A program made the translations under genes and the position numbers. This document shows positions 24,618 to 33,124 of a stretch of DNA of 45,178 bases, piece after piece. Origin of the DNA: Burkholderia paludis (GTDB lineage: Bacteria; Pseudomonadota; Gammaproteobacteria; Burkholderiales; Burkholderiaceae). Location of the stretch: the NCBI RefSeq assembly GCF_000732615.1, contig NZ_JPGL01000019.1, positions 1-45,178 on the forward strand. The letters are read 5' to 3'. How positions within the stretch are numbered: the first letter of the stretch is position 1; each line of letters opens with the position of its first letter. The notes beneath the pieces are model-generated. The model was not told the DNA's origin. It did not search any database and saw nothing but the letters and a program-made list of their open reading frames with translations.

Positions 24618-25826
24618 TCAGAAATTCACGCGGATCCCGGCCATCACGGCCAGTTGCCGGCTCGAGTTGCTGTTCGCGAGCACCGGAATCTGCGCGTAGT
24701 TCACCGCGTTGCCGCTCGCGTCGGTGCCCAGCCCCGTGCCGCTCGCGATCTGGCCGATCGCGACCGCATACAGCGCCGTGCGCTTCGACAGGCTGTAGTT
24801 CGTGCCGACGTTCACCTGGTGAAACCGCGTCGTGCCGCGCCCGTCGGTATGCGCGGCATTCAGGATGTAGGCCACGCCGCCCTGCAGCGCCGGCGTGAAC
24901 ATGTAGGTGACGTTCAGCTCGCCGATGTCGAACGTGAACGCCTGCGTGCCCGGCTGCGCGGCGCCCGAGAAGTAGCGGCTGTCGCCGAGGCGCGTATGCG
25001 TGTAGGTGAGCGCGACGGTCGCCGCGCCGAGCGTCACCGAGCCGCCCGCGCCGAACGCGCGCATCGAGCCGGCGTCCTGCAGCAGGCAGTACATCGCGCC
25101 GGGGTTGCTGCACGCGAAATCGCCGATATAGCCGTTCGCGCCGCCGAGCGCCGCGTCGAGCGGCTGGTGCAGGTCGAGGTAGCCGACCGAGAACGCCACC
25201 GGCGCGCGCGTGTACGTCGCGGCCACCGCATAGCCGCGCTTCGCGGAAAAGTCGCCGGCCTGCCCGCCGAAGCTGAACGTGCCGCCGACCGTGAGGCCGT
25301 TGAAATCCGTGCTGGTGAACTTCACCGCGTTGTTGAAGTTGAACGCGGCGTTCAGGTTGTCGACGTCGCCGAGATGCGAGCCGTACGGCGTCGCCCAGTT
25401 GTTGCTCGACGCGTATGCGCCGAGCATGTCCGTGTACGAGTCGTATTGCCGGCCGAGGCCGAGCGTGCCGATCGTGTCCTTGCGCAGCCCGACCCACGCC
25501 TGCCGGCTGAATGCGGTGCCGCCCTGCAGCGCCTGCCCGCTCGCCGACAGGAACTGCTGCTCGAGCGTGAAGACCGCGTCGAGCCCGCCGCCGAGCGGCT
25601 CGGCGCCCTGGAAGCCGAAGCGGGACGGCACGAGGTTGCCGCCGCCCATCTGCCATGCATGGCCGCCGCCCGTGCTGCCGTCGGCGCGCGTGAACTGCTG
25701 GTTCGTCGAGTAGATGATGCCGGTGTCCACGGTGCCGTACAGCGTCACGCTGCCCGAGGTCTGTGCGTGTGCGTGCAGGCAGCCCAGCGTAGCCGCCGCC
25801 GTGGCCAGTCGTCGTCCGATCTTCAT
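24618..25826 (-). CDS. Outer-membrane porin, OmpC/Gram-negative porin type
   Basis: Porin of 402 residues with a 20-residue leader ending HAHAQ. The first strand SSVTLYG-type motif appears as SGSVTLYGTVDTGIIYS, followed by SRFGFQGAEPLGGGLDAVFTLEQQF and WVGLRKDTIGTLGLGRQYD, the signature series of beta-proteobacterial trimeric porins. It ends with VNF, the aromatic terminus used for outer-membrane insertion. A copy of the box shared with the amine genes lies about 100 bp upstream, so it may be the entry channel of that pathway. Confidence 0.95.
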   Translation of the reverse strand: MKIGRRLATAAATLGCLHAHAQTSGSVTLYGTVDTGIIYSTNQQFTRADGSTGGGHAWQMGGGNLVPSRFGFQGAEPLGGGLDAVFTLEQQFLSASGQALQGGTAFSRQAWVGLRKDTIGTLGLGRQYDSYTDMLGAYASSNNWATPYGSHLGDVDNLNAAFNFNNAVKFTSTDFNGLTVGGTFSFGGQAGDFSAKRGYAVAATYTRAPVAFSVGYLDLHQPLDAALGGANGYIGDFACSNPGAMYCLLQDAGSMRAFGAGGSVTLGAATVALTYTHTRLGDSRYFSGAAQPGTQAFTFDIGELNVTYMFTPALQGGVAYILNAAHTDGRGTTRFHQVNVGTNYSLSKRTALYAVAIGQIASGTGLGTDASGNAVNYAQIPVLANSNSSRQLAVMAGIRVNF

Positions 25827-25923
25827 GTCCCGCCCCTCTGTTGTCATCGGTTCGCAGTGCAAACCGATGGAGTTATCGATATGGGTGACAGGACTCTATC
25901 CAGCGAAAATTCAGGACCTCTAT

Positions 25924-25937
25924 CGCAAATCGGCAAA
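25924..25937 (-). promoter_or_regulatory. Shared box copy A (upstream of porin)
   Basis: CGCAAATCGGCAAA on the plus strand, 98 bp before the porin start. Identical to copy B and close to copies C and D. It lies between the AraC gene end and the porin. Confidence 0.7.
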
Positions 25938-25972
25938 CGGTGGAACGCGCCGCACGCAACGGCGCGCGGACG

Positions 25973-26911
25973 TCATTCGGGACGCGTCGTCTGGGAAGGC
26001 AGCTCGCCGAACAGGTCGCGATATTCGCGCGCGAAATAGCCGAGATGCGTGAAGCCCCAGCTTGCGGCGGCCTCGCCGACGCCGAGCTGCTGCACCGACG
26101 TCGTGCGCAGCATGCGCCGCACCGCGTTCAGCCGGATCGTGCGCAGATAGCCGACCGGCGTGACGTCGGCCACACGCTGGAAACTCGTTTGCAGCGTGCG
26201 GCGGCTGCAGCGCAGCGCGCGGCACAGTTCGAGCACGGTGACGGGCTCCTCGGGCCGGTCGCGCAGGTGCTTCTCGCAGCGGCTCACGATGTCGCTGTAG
26301 GTGGCGTGCGTGATGTCGCGGCGCTCGACGCCGATGCCCTGTTCGAGCGCGTCGAGGAACATGCCGAGCATCGCGTCGCGGAACATCTTGCGGGTGGCCG
26401 CGTATTCGAGGTGGCCCGGATTGCGCTGCGCGTCGTCGATCAGCGCCGACAGCCGCACGCCGAGCGCGACGCCCTGCTCGTCGGACAGGCGCGTCACGTG
26501 CCGCAGCTTGCGCGCGCCGGCCGCGCCGAACTCGGCTTCGCACAGCTCGTCGACCATGTCGGACGCCGCGCTGATCCCGACGAGCCCCATGCCTTCCGGC
26601 GTGTGGAACTCGAAATCCTCGCCGGCGCGCAGCGCGAGCAGCGCATAGCCGTCGATCGGCTGGCCCTGGAACGTGCCCGCGAGCGGCACGGACAGCGGCA
26701 CCGCGAGCGAGGTGCGCCCGGCCGGTGCGAGCCCGGTCTGCGCGACGCGCCGGTTGGTCGTTTCGCGGAAGAAGTGGAAATCGTCGTACAGCACCTGCGT
26801 GACCGTGCCCTTGAAGCGGCCCGGCGTCATCTGGCGGTAGACCTGATGCCAGCCGGCGATCGCGAGCCCGTGGTCGTGCACGTCTTCGTGTGAGCGTGAC
26901 TGGAACAACAT
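25973..26911 (-). CDS. AraC-family regulator, EutR-like
   Basis: Regulator of 312 residues. The N-terminal region (HDHGLAIAGWHQVYRQMTPGRFKG) resembles the ethanolamine regulator EutR, which has AWQQIYDQLHPGKFHG at this point. The C-terminal double helix-turn-helix is VTVLELCRALRCSRRTLQTSFQ and the later WGFTHLGYFAREYRDLFGELPS. GGAGG precedes ATG 26911. It is 67 bp behind the small unknown gene and belongs to the permease operon. The likeness to EutR is from memory of the sequence; no eut lyase genes are present, so the effector is likely another amine. Confidence 0.85.
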   Translation of the reverse strand: MLFQSRSHEDVHDHGLAIAGWHQVYRQMTPGRFKGTVTQVLYDDFHFFRETTNRRVAQTGLAPAGRTSLAVPLSVPLAGTFQGQPIDGYALLALRAGEDFEFHTPEGMGLVGISAASDMVDELCEAEFGAAGARKLRHVTRLSDEQGVALGVRLSALIDDAQRNPGHLEYAATRKMFRDAMLGMFLDALEQGIGVERRDITHATYSDIVSRCEKHLRDRPEEPVTVLELCRALRCSRRTLQTSFQRVADVTPVGYLRTIRLNAVRRMLRTTSVQQLGVGEAAASWGFTHLGYFAREYRDLFGELPSQTTRPE

Positions 26912-26978
26912 CGGCGCCTCCGGTAAAACCCTGATTCTGGATGCGGCCCGCACGTTCGCCCGGCCGCAACGCCACAGC

Positions 26979-27569
26979 TTACCCGTGCAAAATCCCGCGT
27001 AGTGCGGTTTCGAACGCAAGCAGCGCCGCCGACAGCGCGGCGGCCTGTTCGGCGGTCAGCCGGACGTAGCGGCGAAACGACGGCATCCGGTTCACGACCT
27101 CGCTGCCGCCGAACGGCACGATCGCGAGCGTCCAGCGGCCGTCGCGCGCATCGATCGTGCAGTCGGTCAGGTGCAGCGGCCGCAGCGCGCCGGCCAGCGC
27201 GGGCGCCGCGACCAGCGCCGCCACCGTGCGGATGAAAACAGGGTCGCAATCCGCCCCGGGCACCGCGTCGATGCCCGTGCGGCGCAGCCAGCCGGTCTGA
27301 CGCACGCGCGCGCTGCCCTGCGCGGCCGGGCCGGGTACGGTCGCCGCGACCTTCACGCAGACCGTATGCATCAGGAACTGGCGCTCGACCCGCTCCTCGA
27401 CGCCGATCCGCACGCCGTTGGGCAGCCGCGCGGCCAGGCCACCGCCGACGACGCCGTCGTCGCGGGCGGCCTGCAGGTCGACCAGCACGCGCGCGGCGAT
27501 CGCGCCCGGGCGATGGCCGGGCGGCGGCGCGGCGGGCGCCGCGCGCCAGCGGGCGAGCGCGGACTTCAC
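26979..27569 (-). CDS. Conserved hypothetical protein coupled to the APC permease
   Basis: Protein of 196 residues, rich in Ala and Arg. It has no signal peptide or membrane segment. Visible features are a basic N-terminus (KSALARWRAAP), FLMHTVCVKVAATVPGPA, and the C-terminal FGGSEVVNRMPSFRRYVRLT. It may be the family annotated DUF3156, which I recall next to amine permeases, but I cannot confirm this. The start is a GTG at 27569 that overlaps the permease stop (GTGA), which argues for strict co-translation. Function unknown. Confidence 0.7.
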   Translation of the reverse strand: MKSALARWRAAPAAPPPGHRPGAIAARVLVDLQAARDDGVVGGGLAARLPNGVRIGVEERVERQFLMHTVCVKVAATVPGPAAQGSARVRQTGWLRRTGIDAVPGADCDPVFIRTVAALVAAPALAGALRPLHLTDCTIDARDGRWTLAIVPFGGSEVVNRMPSFRRYVRLTAEQAAALSAALLAFETALRGILHG

Positions 27570-29068
27570 GATGCGACGTGCTCGTTGCGCAGCACTTCCT
27601 CGACCGGCACCGGCTTGAACGGGTGGCGGCGCTGCACGACGAGCGTCCAGAACAGCGCATACAGCGCGGTCAGCCCGAGCATCGCGCCGAACGGCACGTA
27701 GATGTCGCGCGCGTTCATGCCGGGCGGCGTGATGTACCAGATCGCCAGCACGATGCCGACGCTCGATACGATCTGCGGCAGCGGGAACAGCGGCGAGCGG
27801 TACGGGCGCGGCAGGTCCGGGCGGCGGATGCGCAGCATCACGACCGACGCGGTGACGAGCAGGTACGCGGTGCCCCACGCGCAGGTCGCGGCGAGCACGA
27901 GGTGCAGGATACTGTCGAGATTGCCGTTGATCAGCCACGCATGGACGATCGGCACGATCGCCGCCGCGACGATGCCGACCACGGGCGTCTTGAAGCGCGG
28001 ATGCAGGTAGGCGAAGCAGCGCGGCAGCGCGCCGTCGATCGCCATCCCGTACAGGATGCGCGGCAACCCGGCCATCAGCGTGTTGATCGTCGCGGCGCCC
28101 GCGCACAGGAACGCGATGCCGAACCACACGCGGCCGAACGGCCCGAGCACCTGCAGCGCGAACGCGGGAATCGCGCCCGGCGTGTCGAGCAGGTGCGTGA
28201 GGCCGTCGGGGCTCACCGGCACGTTCGCGACCTGGCGGCGGATCGCCGCGCCGTACAGGAACATGCAGATCGCGACGCCGACGAGGCCGAGCGCCATCGC
28301 GCGCGGAATCGTGCGGCCCGGCGCCTTCATTTCCGGCGCGAGCGGCGTGACGAACTCGCAGCCGACGAACATGAACATCGCCATCCCGACGAGCGACAGC
28401 ACGGCCGGCACCGACGTGCCGACTTCGGAGCCGCCGAACCAGCCGTCGAGGTGCACGGCCGGCGCGGCCGCGAGCCCGAGGATGCCGAAGATCATCAGCG
28501 ACAGCCACATGCCGGCCGTCAGCACGATCTCGAGCTTGCTGAACACCTTGATGCCGATGATGTTGGTGATCGCGAACGTGATCACGAGGCCGACGCCGAC
28601 GAGCCACGAGCTGTTGTGCTTCTCGAACGCGGCGTTCAGCGATTCGAAGTTGACGAGCGCCATGATGCCGCTCAGGATCGTCTCGGCCGTGCCGGCGAAC
28701 ACGTGCACGAGGAAGTACGCGGAAATCGTGCCGGTGATCGCCCAGAAGCGGCCCAGCCCGCACGACAGGTAATCGTAAACCGAGCCGGCCGTCGGCAGCA
28801 TCGCGGCGGCTTCGGAGAACGTGGTCGCCTGCGCCTGCATCATCACGAACGCGATGATCATCGCGACCGCGAACGCCCAGCCGCCCATCCCGAAGCCCGA
28901 GGTCGCGGTGAGAATCACCGGGCTCGCCATGATGAGGCCGACGGCGCTCGCCAGCGCGGTCGGAAAACCGACCGCACCCGCCTTCAGCGCCGTGCCGCCG
29001 CCCGCTTCCCCCGGTGCGCCCGCGGACGTCTCGCCCGCCGCGCCGGTCACTCCTGACCATCCCGACAT
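27566..29068 (-). CDS. APC-superfamily permease (amine or amino acid)
   Basis: Inner-membrane permease of 500 residues, about twelve hydrophobic segments. GLIMASPVILTATSGFG near the first helix and EAAAMLPTAGSVYDYLSCGLG near the third are APC landmarks; the helix-6 region reads MFMFVGCEFVTPLAPEMKAPGRTIPRAM. The start ATG has AAGGAGA upstream. It differs clearly from the Pseudomonas ethanolamine permease, so I do not assign that substrate. With an aminotransferase and aldehyde dehydrogenase next door, an amine or omega-amino acid is likely. Confidence 0.92.
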   Translation of the reverse strand: MSGWSGVTGAAGETSAGAPGEAGGGTALKAGAVGFPTALASAVGLIMASPVILTATSGFGMGGWAFAVAMIIAFVMMQAQATTFSEAAAMLPTAGSVYDYLSCGLGRFWAITGTISAYFLVHVFAGTAETILSGIMALVNFESLNAAFEKHNSSWLVGVGLVITFAITNIIGIKVFSKLEIVLTAGMWLSLMIFGILGLAAAPAVHLDGWFGGSEVGTSVPAVLSLVGMAMFMFVGCEFVTPLAPEMKAPGRTIPRAMALGLVGVAICMFLYGAAIRRQVANVPVSPDGLTHLLDTPGAIPAFALQVLGPFGRVWFGIAFLCAGAATINTLMAGLPRILYGMAIDGALPRCFAYLHPRFKTPVVGIVAAAIVPIVHAWLINGNLDSILHLVLAATCAWGTAYLLVTASVVMLRIRRPDLPRPYRSPLFPLPQIVSSVGIVLAIWYITPPGMNARDIYVPFGAMLGLTALYALFWTLVVQRRHPFKPVPVEEVLRNEHVAS

Positions 29069-29238
29069 CTTTGTCTCCTTCCTTGATCGGCCTCGACCGG
29101 CGCGTTGCCGGCGCCCGAGGCCACATGCCTTGCGGTCGGCCCGGGGCGGCGCTTCAGCGCTTCGGTACCCTGGACCCCTGTCGATCACATCGTGATCCGA
29201 TGTCGAAAAAATACGCAGGCAAAATAATCCGGTCATAG

Positions 29239-29252
29239 CGCAAATCGGCAAA
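29239..29252 (-). promoter_or_regulatory. Shared box copy B (upstream of APC permease operon)
   Basis: CGCAAATCGGCAAA, 171 bp before the permease start, in the gap behind the aminotransferase gene. Fourteen of fourteen identical to copy A. Confidence 0.7.
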
Positions 29253-29298
29253 CCCGCGACGGCCGTCACGCCGCCCGCCGCGGGTCGCCGTCACGCGG

Positions 29299-30639
29299 TC
29301 ATGCGAACGGCACGGCCTCGAAGCCCGCCGCGAGCGCGTCGACGATCCGGTCGAGCTGCTCGCGCTGGATCACGAGCGGCGGCGACAGGATGATCTTCGT
29401 GCCGACCGGGCGCACCAGCACGCCGTTTTCGCGCGCCACTTCCGCGACCGCGTTCGCATAGCCGGACAGCGGGTCGATCGGCTCGCGCGTCGCCTTGTTC
29501 GCGACGAGGTCGAGCGCGAGCATCAGCCCCTTGCCGCGCACTTCGCCGACCGCCGCGAAGCGTTCCGCGAACGGCTGCAGCGCCTCGAGCAGATACGCGC
29601 CCTGTTTCGCCGCATTCGCGGGCAGGTCTTCCTTCACGACGATGTCGAGGCTCGCGATCGCGGCCGCGCACGCAACCGGGTGGCCCGCGTACGTGTAGCC
29701 GTGCATGATCGCGCCGCCGAAATCCGCATTCGCGGCGAAGGCGTCCTCGATCCGCGCGTTCACGACCGTCGCGCCGAGCGGCACGTAGCCCGACGAGATC
29801 CCTTTCGCGAGACACATGATGTCCGGGCGCACGCCCCAGCCGCGGCTGCCGAACAGGCTGCCGCTGCGGCCGAAGCCCGTGACGACCTCGTCGGCGATCA
29901 GCAGCACGCCGTAGCGGTCGCACACCTCGCGCACGAGCGGCCAGTAGTTGGCCGGCGGCACGATCACGCCGCCCGCGCCCTGGATCGGCTCCGCGATGAA
30001 TGCGGCGACCGTGTCGGGGCTCTGGAACTGGATCTCGCGCTCCAGCAGTTCCGCGCAGATCCGGCCGAGTTCCTCCGGATCCTGCGTGAACGGGTTGCGG
30101 TACAGCCACGGCGTCTCGACGTGGAAGCAGCCGGGCAGGTTCGGCTCGTAGTTGCGGCGGAACACCGTGTTGCCGTTCACCGACGCGCCGCCGAAGTGCG
30201 TGCCGTGATAGCCCTGCTTCAGCGAGATGAACTTGGTGCGGTCGGCCTGGCCGCGCACCTTCCAGTACTGGCGCGCGATCTTCAGCGCGGTCTCGATCGC
30301 ATCGGAGCCGCCCGAACTGTACAGCACGCGCCGCATGCCTTCCGGTTCGAGCAGGTCGATCACCTTCTTCGACAGCTCTTCCGCGCGCGGATGCGAAATG
30401 CCGTCGAACAGCTGGAAGTATTCGAGCTCGTCGAGCTGGCGCACGATCGCGTCCTTCACTTCCTGGCGGTTGTGGCCGACGTTCACGTTCCACAGGCCCG
30501 CAACGCCGTCGACGAGCTTGCGGCCCTGTTCGTCGAACACGTAGCAGCCGTCGCCGCGCACGATACGGATCGGCGTGCGCTGCTTCATCTCGTTCGGGTG
30601 CAGCATCGGGTGCCAGAATTTCGCTTCGTTGTAGCTCAT
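29299..30639 (-). CDS. Class III aminotransferase (omega-amine/omega-amino acid type)
   Basis: PLP-dependent transaminase of 446 residues. Landmarks are the GVAGLWNVNVGH start region, SSGGSDAIETALKIARQYW for the phosphate site, FIAEPIQGAGGVIVPP, the PLP Asp in LIADEVVTGFGRSG, and the Schiff-base Lys279 in LAKGISSGYVPLGA. Its overall form is that of omega-amino-acid:pyruvate transaminases (also used for putrescine, beta-alanine and phenethylamine). ATG 30639 has GGAG upstream. It lies 70 bp behind the aldehyde dehydrogenase gene and would make that enzyme's aldehyde substrate. Confidence 0.93.
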   Translation of the reverse strand: MSYNEAKFWHPMLHPNEMKQRTPIRIVRGDGCYVFDEQGRKLVDGVAGLWNVNVGHNRQEVKDAIVRQLDELEYFQLFDGISHPRAEELSKKVIDLLEPEGMRRVLYSSGGSDAIETALKIARQYWKVRGQADRTKFISLKQGYHGTHFGGASVNGNTVFRRNYEPNLPGCFHVETPWLYRNPFTQDPEELGRICAELLEREIQFQSPDTVAAFIAEPIQGAGGVIVPPANYWPLVREVCDRYGVLLIADEVVTGFGRSGSLFGSRGWGVRPDIMCLAKGISSGYVPLGATVVNARIEDAFAANADFGGAIMHGYTYAGHPVACAAAIASLDIVVKEDLPANAAKQGAYLLEALQPFAERFAAVGEVRGKGLMLALDLVANKATREPIDPLSGYANAVAEVARENGVLVRPVGTKIILSPPLVIQREQLDRIVDALAAGFEAVPFA

Positions 30640-30709
30640 TGCAGTCTCCACTGTCGGATCGTGTGAACCCGGATCGTCCGGGGTTCGGGTTCGAGGTTGG
30701 GGGCGCGCG

Positions 30710-32212
30710 TCAGTGCGCGATGCAGACGGATTTGGTTTCGGTGAAGCCTTCGATCGCGTACTGGCCGAATTCGCGGCCGATGCCCGATTGCTTGTAGCCG
30801 CCGAACGGCATCGACGGGTCGAGCGGGATATGGCAGTTCACCCACACGGTGCCGGCCTCGATCTGCGGCACGAGGTTCATCACGCGCGTCAGGTCGTTGC
30901 TCCAGATGCTCGCGGCGAGGCCGTACGGCGACGCGTTCGCGAGACGCACGGCGTCGGCCGCGTCGTCGAACGGCACGACGACGAGCACCGGGCCGAACAC
31001 CTCGTCGCGCACGATCGCGCTGTCCGGATGCGGATCGGCGATCACGGCCGGCTTCACGTAGTAGCCGGGCAGATCGTCGGCCGGCGTGCCGCCCGCGAGG
31101 AACGTGAGGCCCGCACGGCGCGCGCCCTCGATGTGCTGGACGACCTTGTCGCGATGGTGCGCGGACACGAGCGGGTTGATCTGCGCGGTCGTGTCGAGGC
31201 CCGCGCCGAGTTTCATCGACTGCGCGACGCCCGCGAGGCCGTCGGCGAGCTGCGCGAACTTGCTGCGGTGCACATAGATGCGCGACGCGGCCGCGCACAC
31301 CTGCCCCTGGTTGAAGAACGCGCCGGCCGCGACGCCGTCGAGCGCCTGCGCGACGTCGACGTCGTCGAGCATCACGATCGGGTTCTTGCCGCCCAGCTCG
31401 AGCGAGAAGCGGGTCATGTTCTGCACGGCGGCCGCGCCGACCAGCTTGCCGGTCGCGGTCGAGCCCGTGAACGAGATCTTCGCGACCGACGGATGGCGCG
31501 CGAGCGCGGCGCCGCACGTGCGGCCGCCGGTGACGACGTTGAACACGCCGGGCGGCACCCCCGCCTCGCGGGCCAGCTCGGCGAGGCGCAGCGCGGTGAG
31601 CGGCGTTTCCGGCGACGGCTTCAGCACGATCGTGCAGCCGGCCGCGAGCGCGGGAATCAGCTTCCACACCGCGATCATCAGCGGGAAATTCCACGGCACG
31701 ATCGCCGCGACCACGCCGACCGGCTCCTTGCGCGTATAGGCCGTATAGCGCGCGCCGGGCGGGAACGGGATCGACACGTCGAGCGTCTGGCCGGTGATCT
31801 TGGTCGCCCAGCCCGCCATGTAGCGCACGTACTCGACGCTCGCGCCGACCTCGATCGCGCGCGACACGTGGATCGACTTGCCCTGGTTCAGCGTTTCGAG
31901 CTGCGCGAGCGTCTCGGCGTCGCCCTCGATCAGGTCGGCGAGTTTCAGCAGGATGCGCTCGCGGTCGGCCGGGCGCAGGCCGCTCCACACGCGGGTGTCG
32001 AATGCGTGTTTCGCGCTGGCGACCGCGCGGTCGACGTCGTGTTCGTCGGCATCCGCGACCGTCGCCAGCCGCTCGCCCGTCGCGGGGTCGTACACGTCGA
32101 GTCGCGCGGCCGCGTGCGCGGGCCGCATGTCTCCGTCGATGAAGAGGCCGAATTCGCGCGCAACGAAGGTGCGCACGGTGTCGCTGACGGCGACGAGGTT
32201 CGTGTTGCTCAT
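30710..32212 (-). CDS. Aldehyde dehydrogenase, phenylacetaldehyde dehydrogenase (FeaB)-like
   Basis: NAD-dependent aldehyde dehydrogenase of 500 residues. Catalytic Cys306 lies in FNQGQVCAAASRIY and Glu272 in LELGGKNP; the Asn site is VPWNFPLM. Several segments read almost the same as E. coli FeaB, for instance ARYTAYTRKEPVGVVAAIVP and the end ETKSVCIAH. FeaB oxidises phenylacetaldehyde to phenylacetate. It heads an operon with the aminotransferase, with copy C of the shared box 91 bp upstream. An arylalkyl amine such as phenethylamine or tyramine is the best guess for the pathway; aliphatic amines remain possible. Confidence 0.92.
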   Translation of the reverse strand: MSNTNLVAVSDTVRTFVAREFGLFIDGDMRPAHAAARLDVYDPATGERLATVADADEHDVDRAVASAKHAFDTRVWSGLRPADRERILLKLADLIEGDAETLAQLETLNQGKSIHVSRAIEVGASVEYVRYMAGWATKITGQTLDVSIPFPPGARYTAYTRKEPVGVVAAIVPWNFPLMIAVWKLIPALAAGCTIVLKPSPETPLTALRLAELAREAGVPPGVFNVVTGGRTCGAALARHPSVAKISFTGSTATGKLVGAAAVQNMTRFSLELGGKNPIVMLDDVDVAQALDGVAAGAFFNQGQVCAAASRIYVHRSKFAQLADGLAGVAQSMKLGAGLDTTAQINPLVSAHHRDKVVQHIEGARRAGLTFLAGGTPADDLPGYYVKPAVIADPHPDSAIVRDEVFGPVLVVVPFDDAADAVRLANASPYGLAASIWSNDLTRVMNLVPQIEAGTVWVNCHIPLDPSMPFGGYKQSGIGREFGQYAIEGFTETKSVCIAH

Positions 32213-32302
32213 GGGCGTCTCGAGGATTGTCGTGGCGGGCCGCGTGCGCGGGGGCACGCGGACGTCGGACCACTGTATCGGCGAGGGATCGCGCCCGGTG
32301 AG

Positions 32303-32316
32303 CGCAAATTGGCAGC
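32303..32316 (-). promoter_or_regulatory. Shared box copy C (upstream of aldehyde dehydrogenase)
   Basis: CGCAAATTGGCAGC, 91 bp before the dehydrogenase start. It differs from copies A and B at positions 8, 13 and 14. It shares with copy D a longer stretch starting CGGTGAGC, so the true site may be a 20-bp imperfect dyad (32294-32313). Confidence 0.6.
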
Positions 32317-32372
32317 GCGTGGAAGACAGGTGGCGGGTTCGAACGCCGTGGGGCGGCCGGCGGGAAAAACGG

Positions 32373-32400
32373 GCCTTGCACGATGCCGGTCGTGCAAGGC
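32373..32400 (-). terminator. Intrinsic terminator (leftward)
   Basis: Perfect 11-bp arms GCCTTGCACGA and TCGTGCAAGGC with a six-base loop. On the minus strand the stem is followed by CCG and then TTTTT. It ends leftward transcription before the dehydrogenase promoter. The nearest leftward gene ends 725 bp away, so it either belongs to a long tail or to an unrecognised transcript. Confidence 0.75.
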
Positions 32401-33124
32401 GTTCAGGTGCAAGCTCTCACGCGACGATCGACATGGCCTTGCAAGCGAGGGGGAAGGTGCCGGCGTCGGACCAGCCTGCTCGCCGCCGCATGGCCCCGCC
32501 GGGGTCTCGTCATGTCTGATGAATGAGCCGCGACGGCTCGCTCTGAAGGGGACGACTCACGAACGGCTTGCCCGATTGACGGCACCGGCTTGCGCGATCG
32601 AGGGTCACATTCGGACCCGACGCATGACACGATCACAACTGTTCACAATGCCGCAGATGGACCGGCGTTAATATCGTTTCGCAGTCCGGGCTATCGTATT
32701 TTGAGCAAGCGATAGCGACTCCCCCGGTCTCTCCGGACTGCATTGCTCCCGCGCCCTTCGCGTCCCGCCTTCCGGGTACGGCATTCCGGGTTCTTCGCGG
32801 AAGATTGCCGCGGGCGATCGGACATACCGGCCACATCGCGCCCGACGCAATTGCGCAAGACCGGGGAGCGTCGATCGCCACCGATCCGGAGCGCCCTCAC
32901 GCCGGCTATCAGCGGTATTCGTCGGCCGCCGACCTCACAGTCCGGATTCGCCCCTTCCATCGGGAACGCCATTCACCGGGCACTACTTCCTCGCGCCGGT
33001 CGACTCCTTGTCGACACGCGGCGCGTCGAACGGCGCGCGCGCCCTCGGCCGCCGGATCGCCGTACGTCGTTCGGAACGAAGGGGCGCCGCCGCGCCGCTT
33101 CCTGAGTTCCGCACGGAGATCGGA
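32401..33124. other. Gene-poor stretch with nested inverted repeats
   Basis: No convincing coding frame in about 725 bp. At 32682-32696 the 15 bases CAGTCCGG-GCTATCG are matched to the right by CGATAGC (32710-32716) and CCGGACTG (32733-32740), so two nested stems can form. Local base composition is less GC-rich than around it. This could be a structured leader or small RNA, read leftward towards the terminator at 32373-32400. I do not recognise an RNA family. Confidence 0.4.

Noticed and set aside
27566..29068. Naming the APC permease as ethanolamine permease because of the EutR-like regulator
   Set aside because: Its sequence does not resemble the Pseudomonas ethanolamine permease, and there are no ethanolamine lyase genes in the window.
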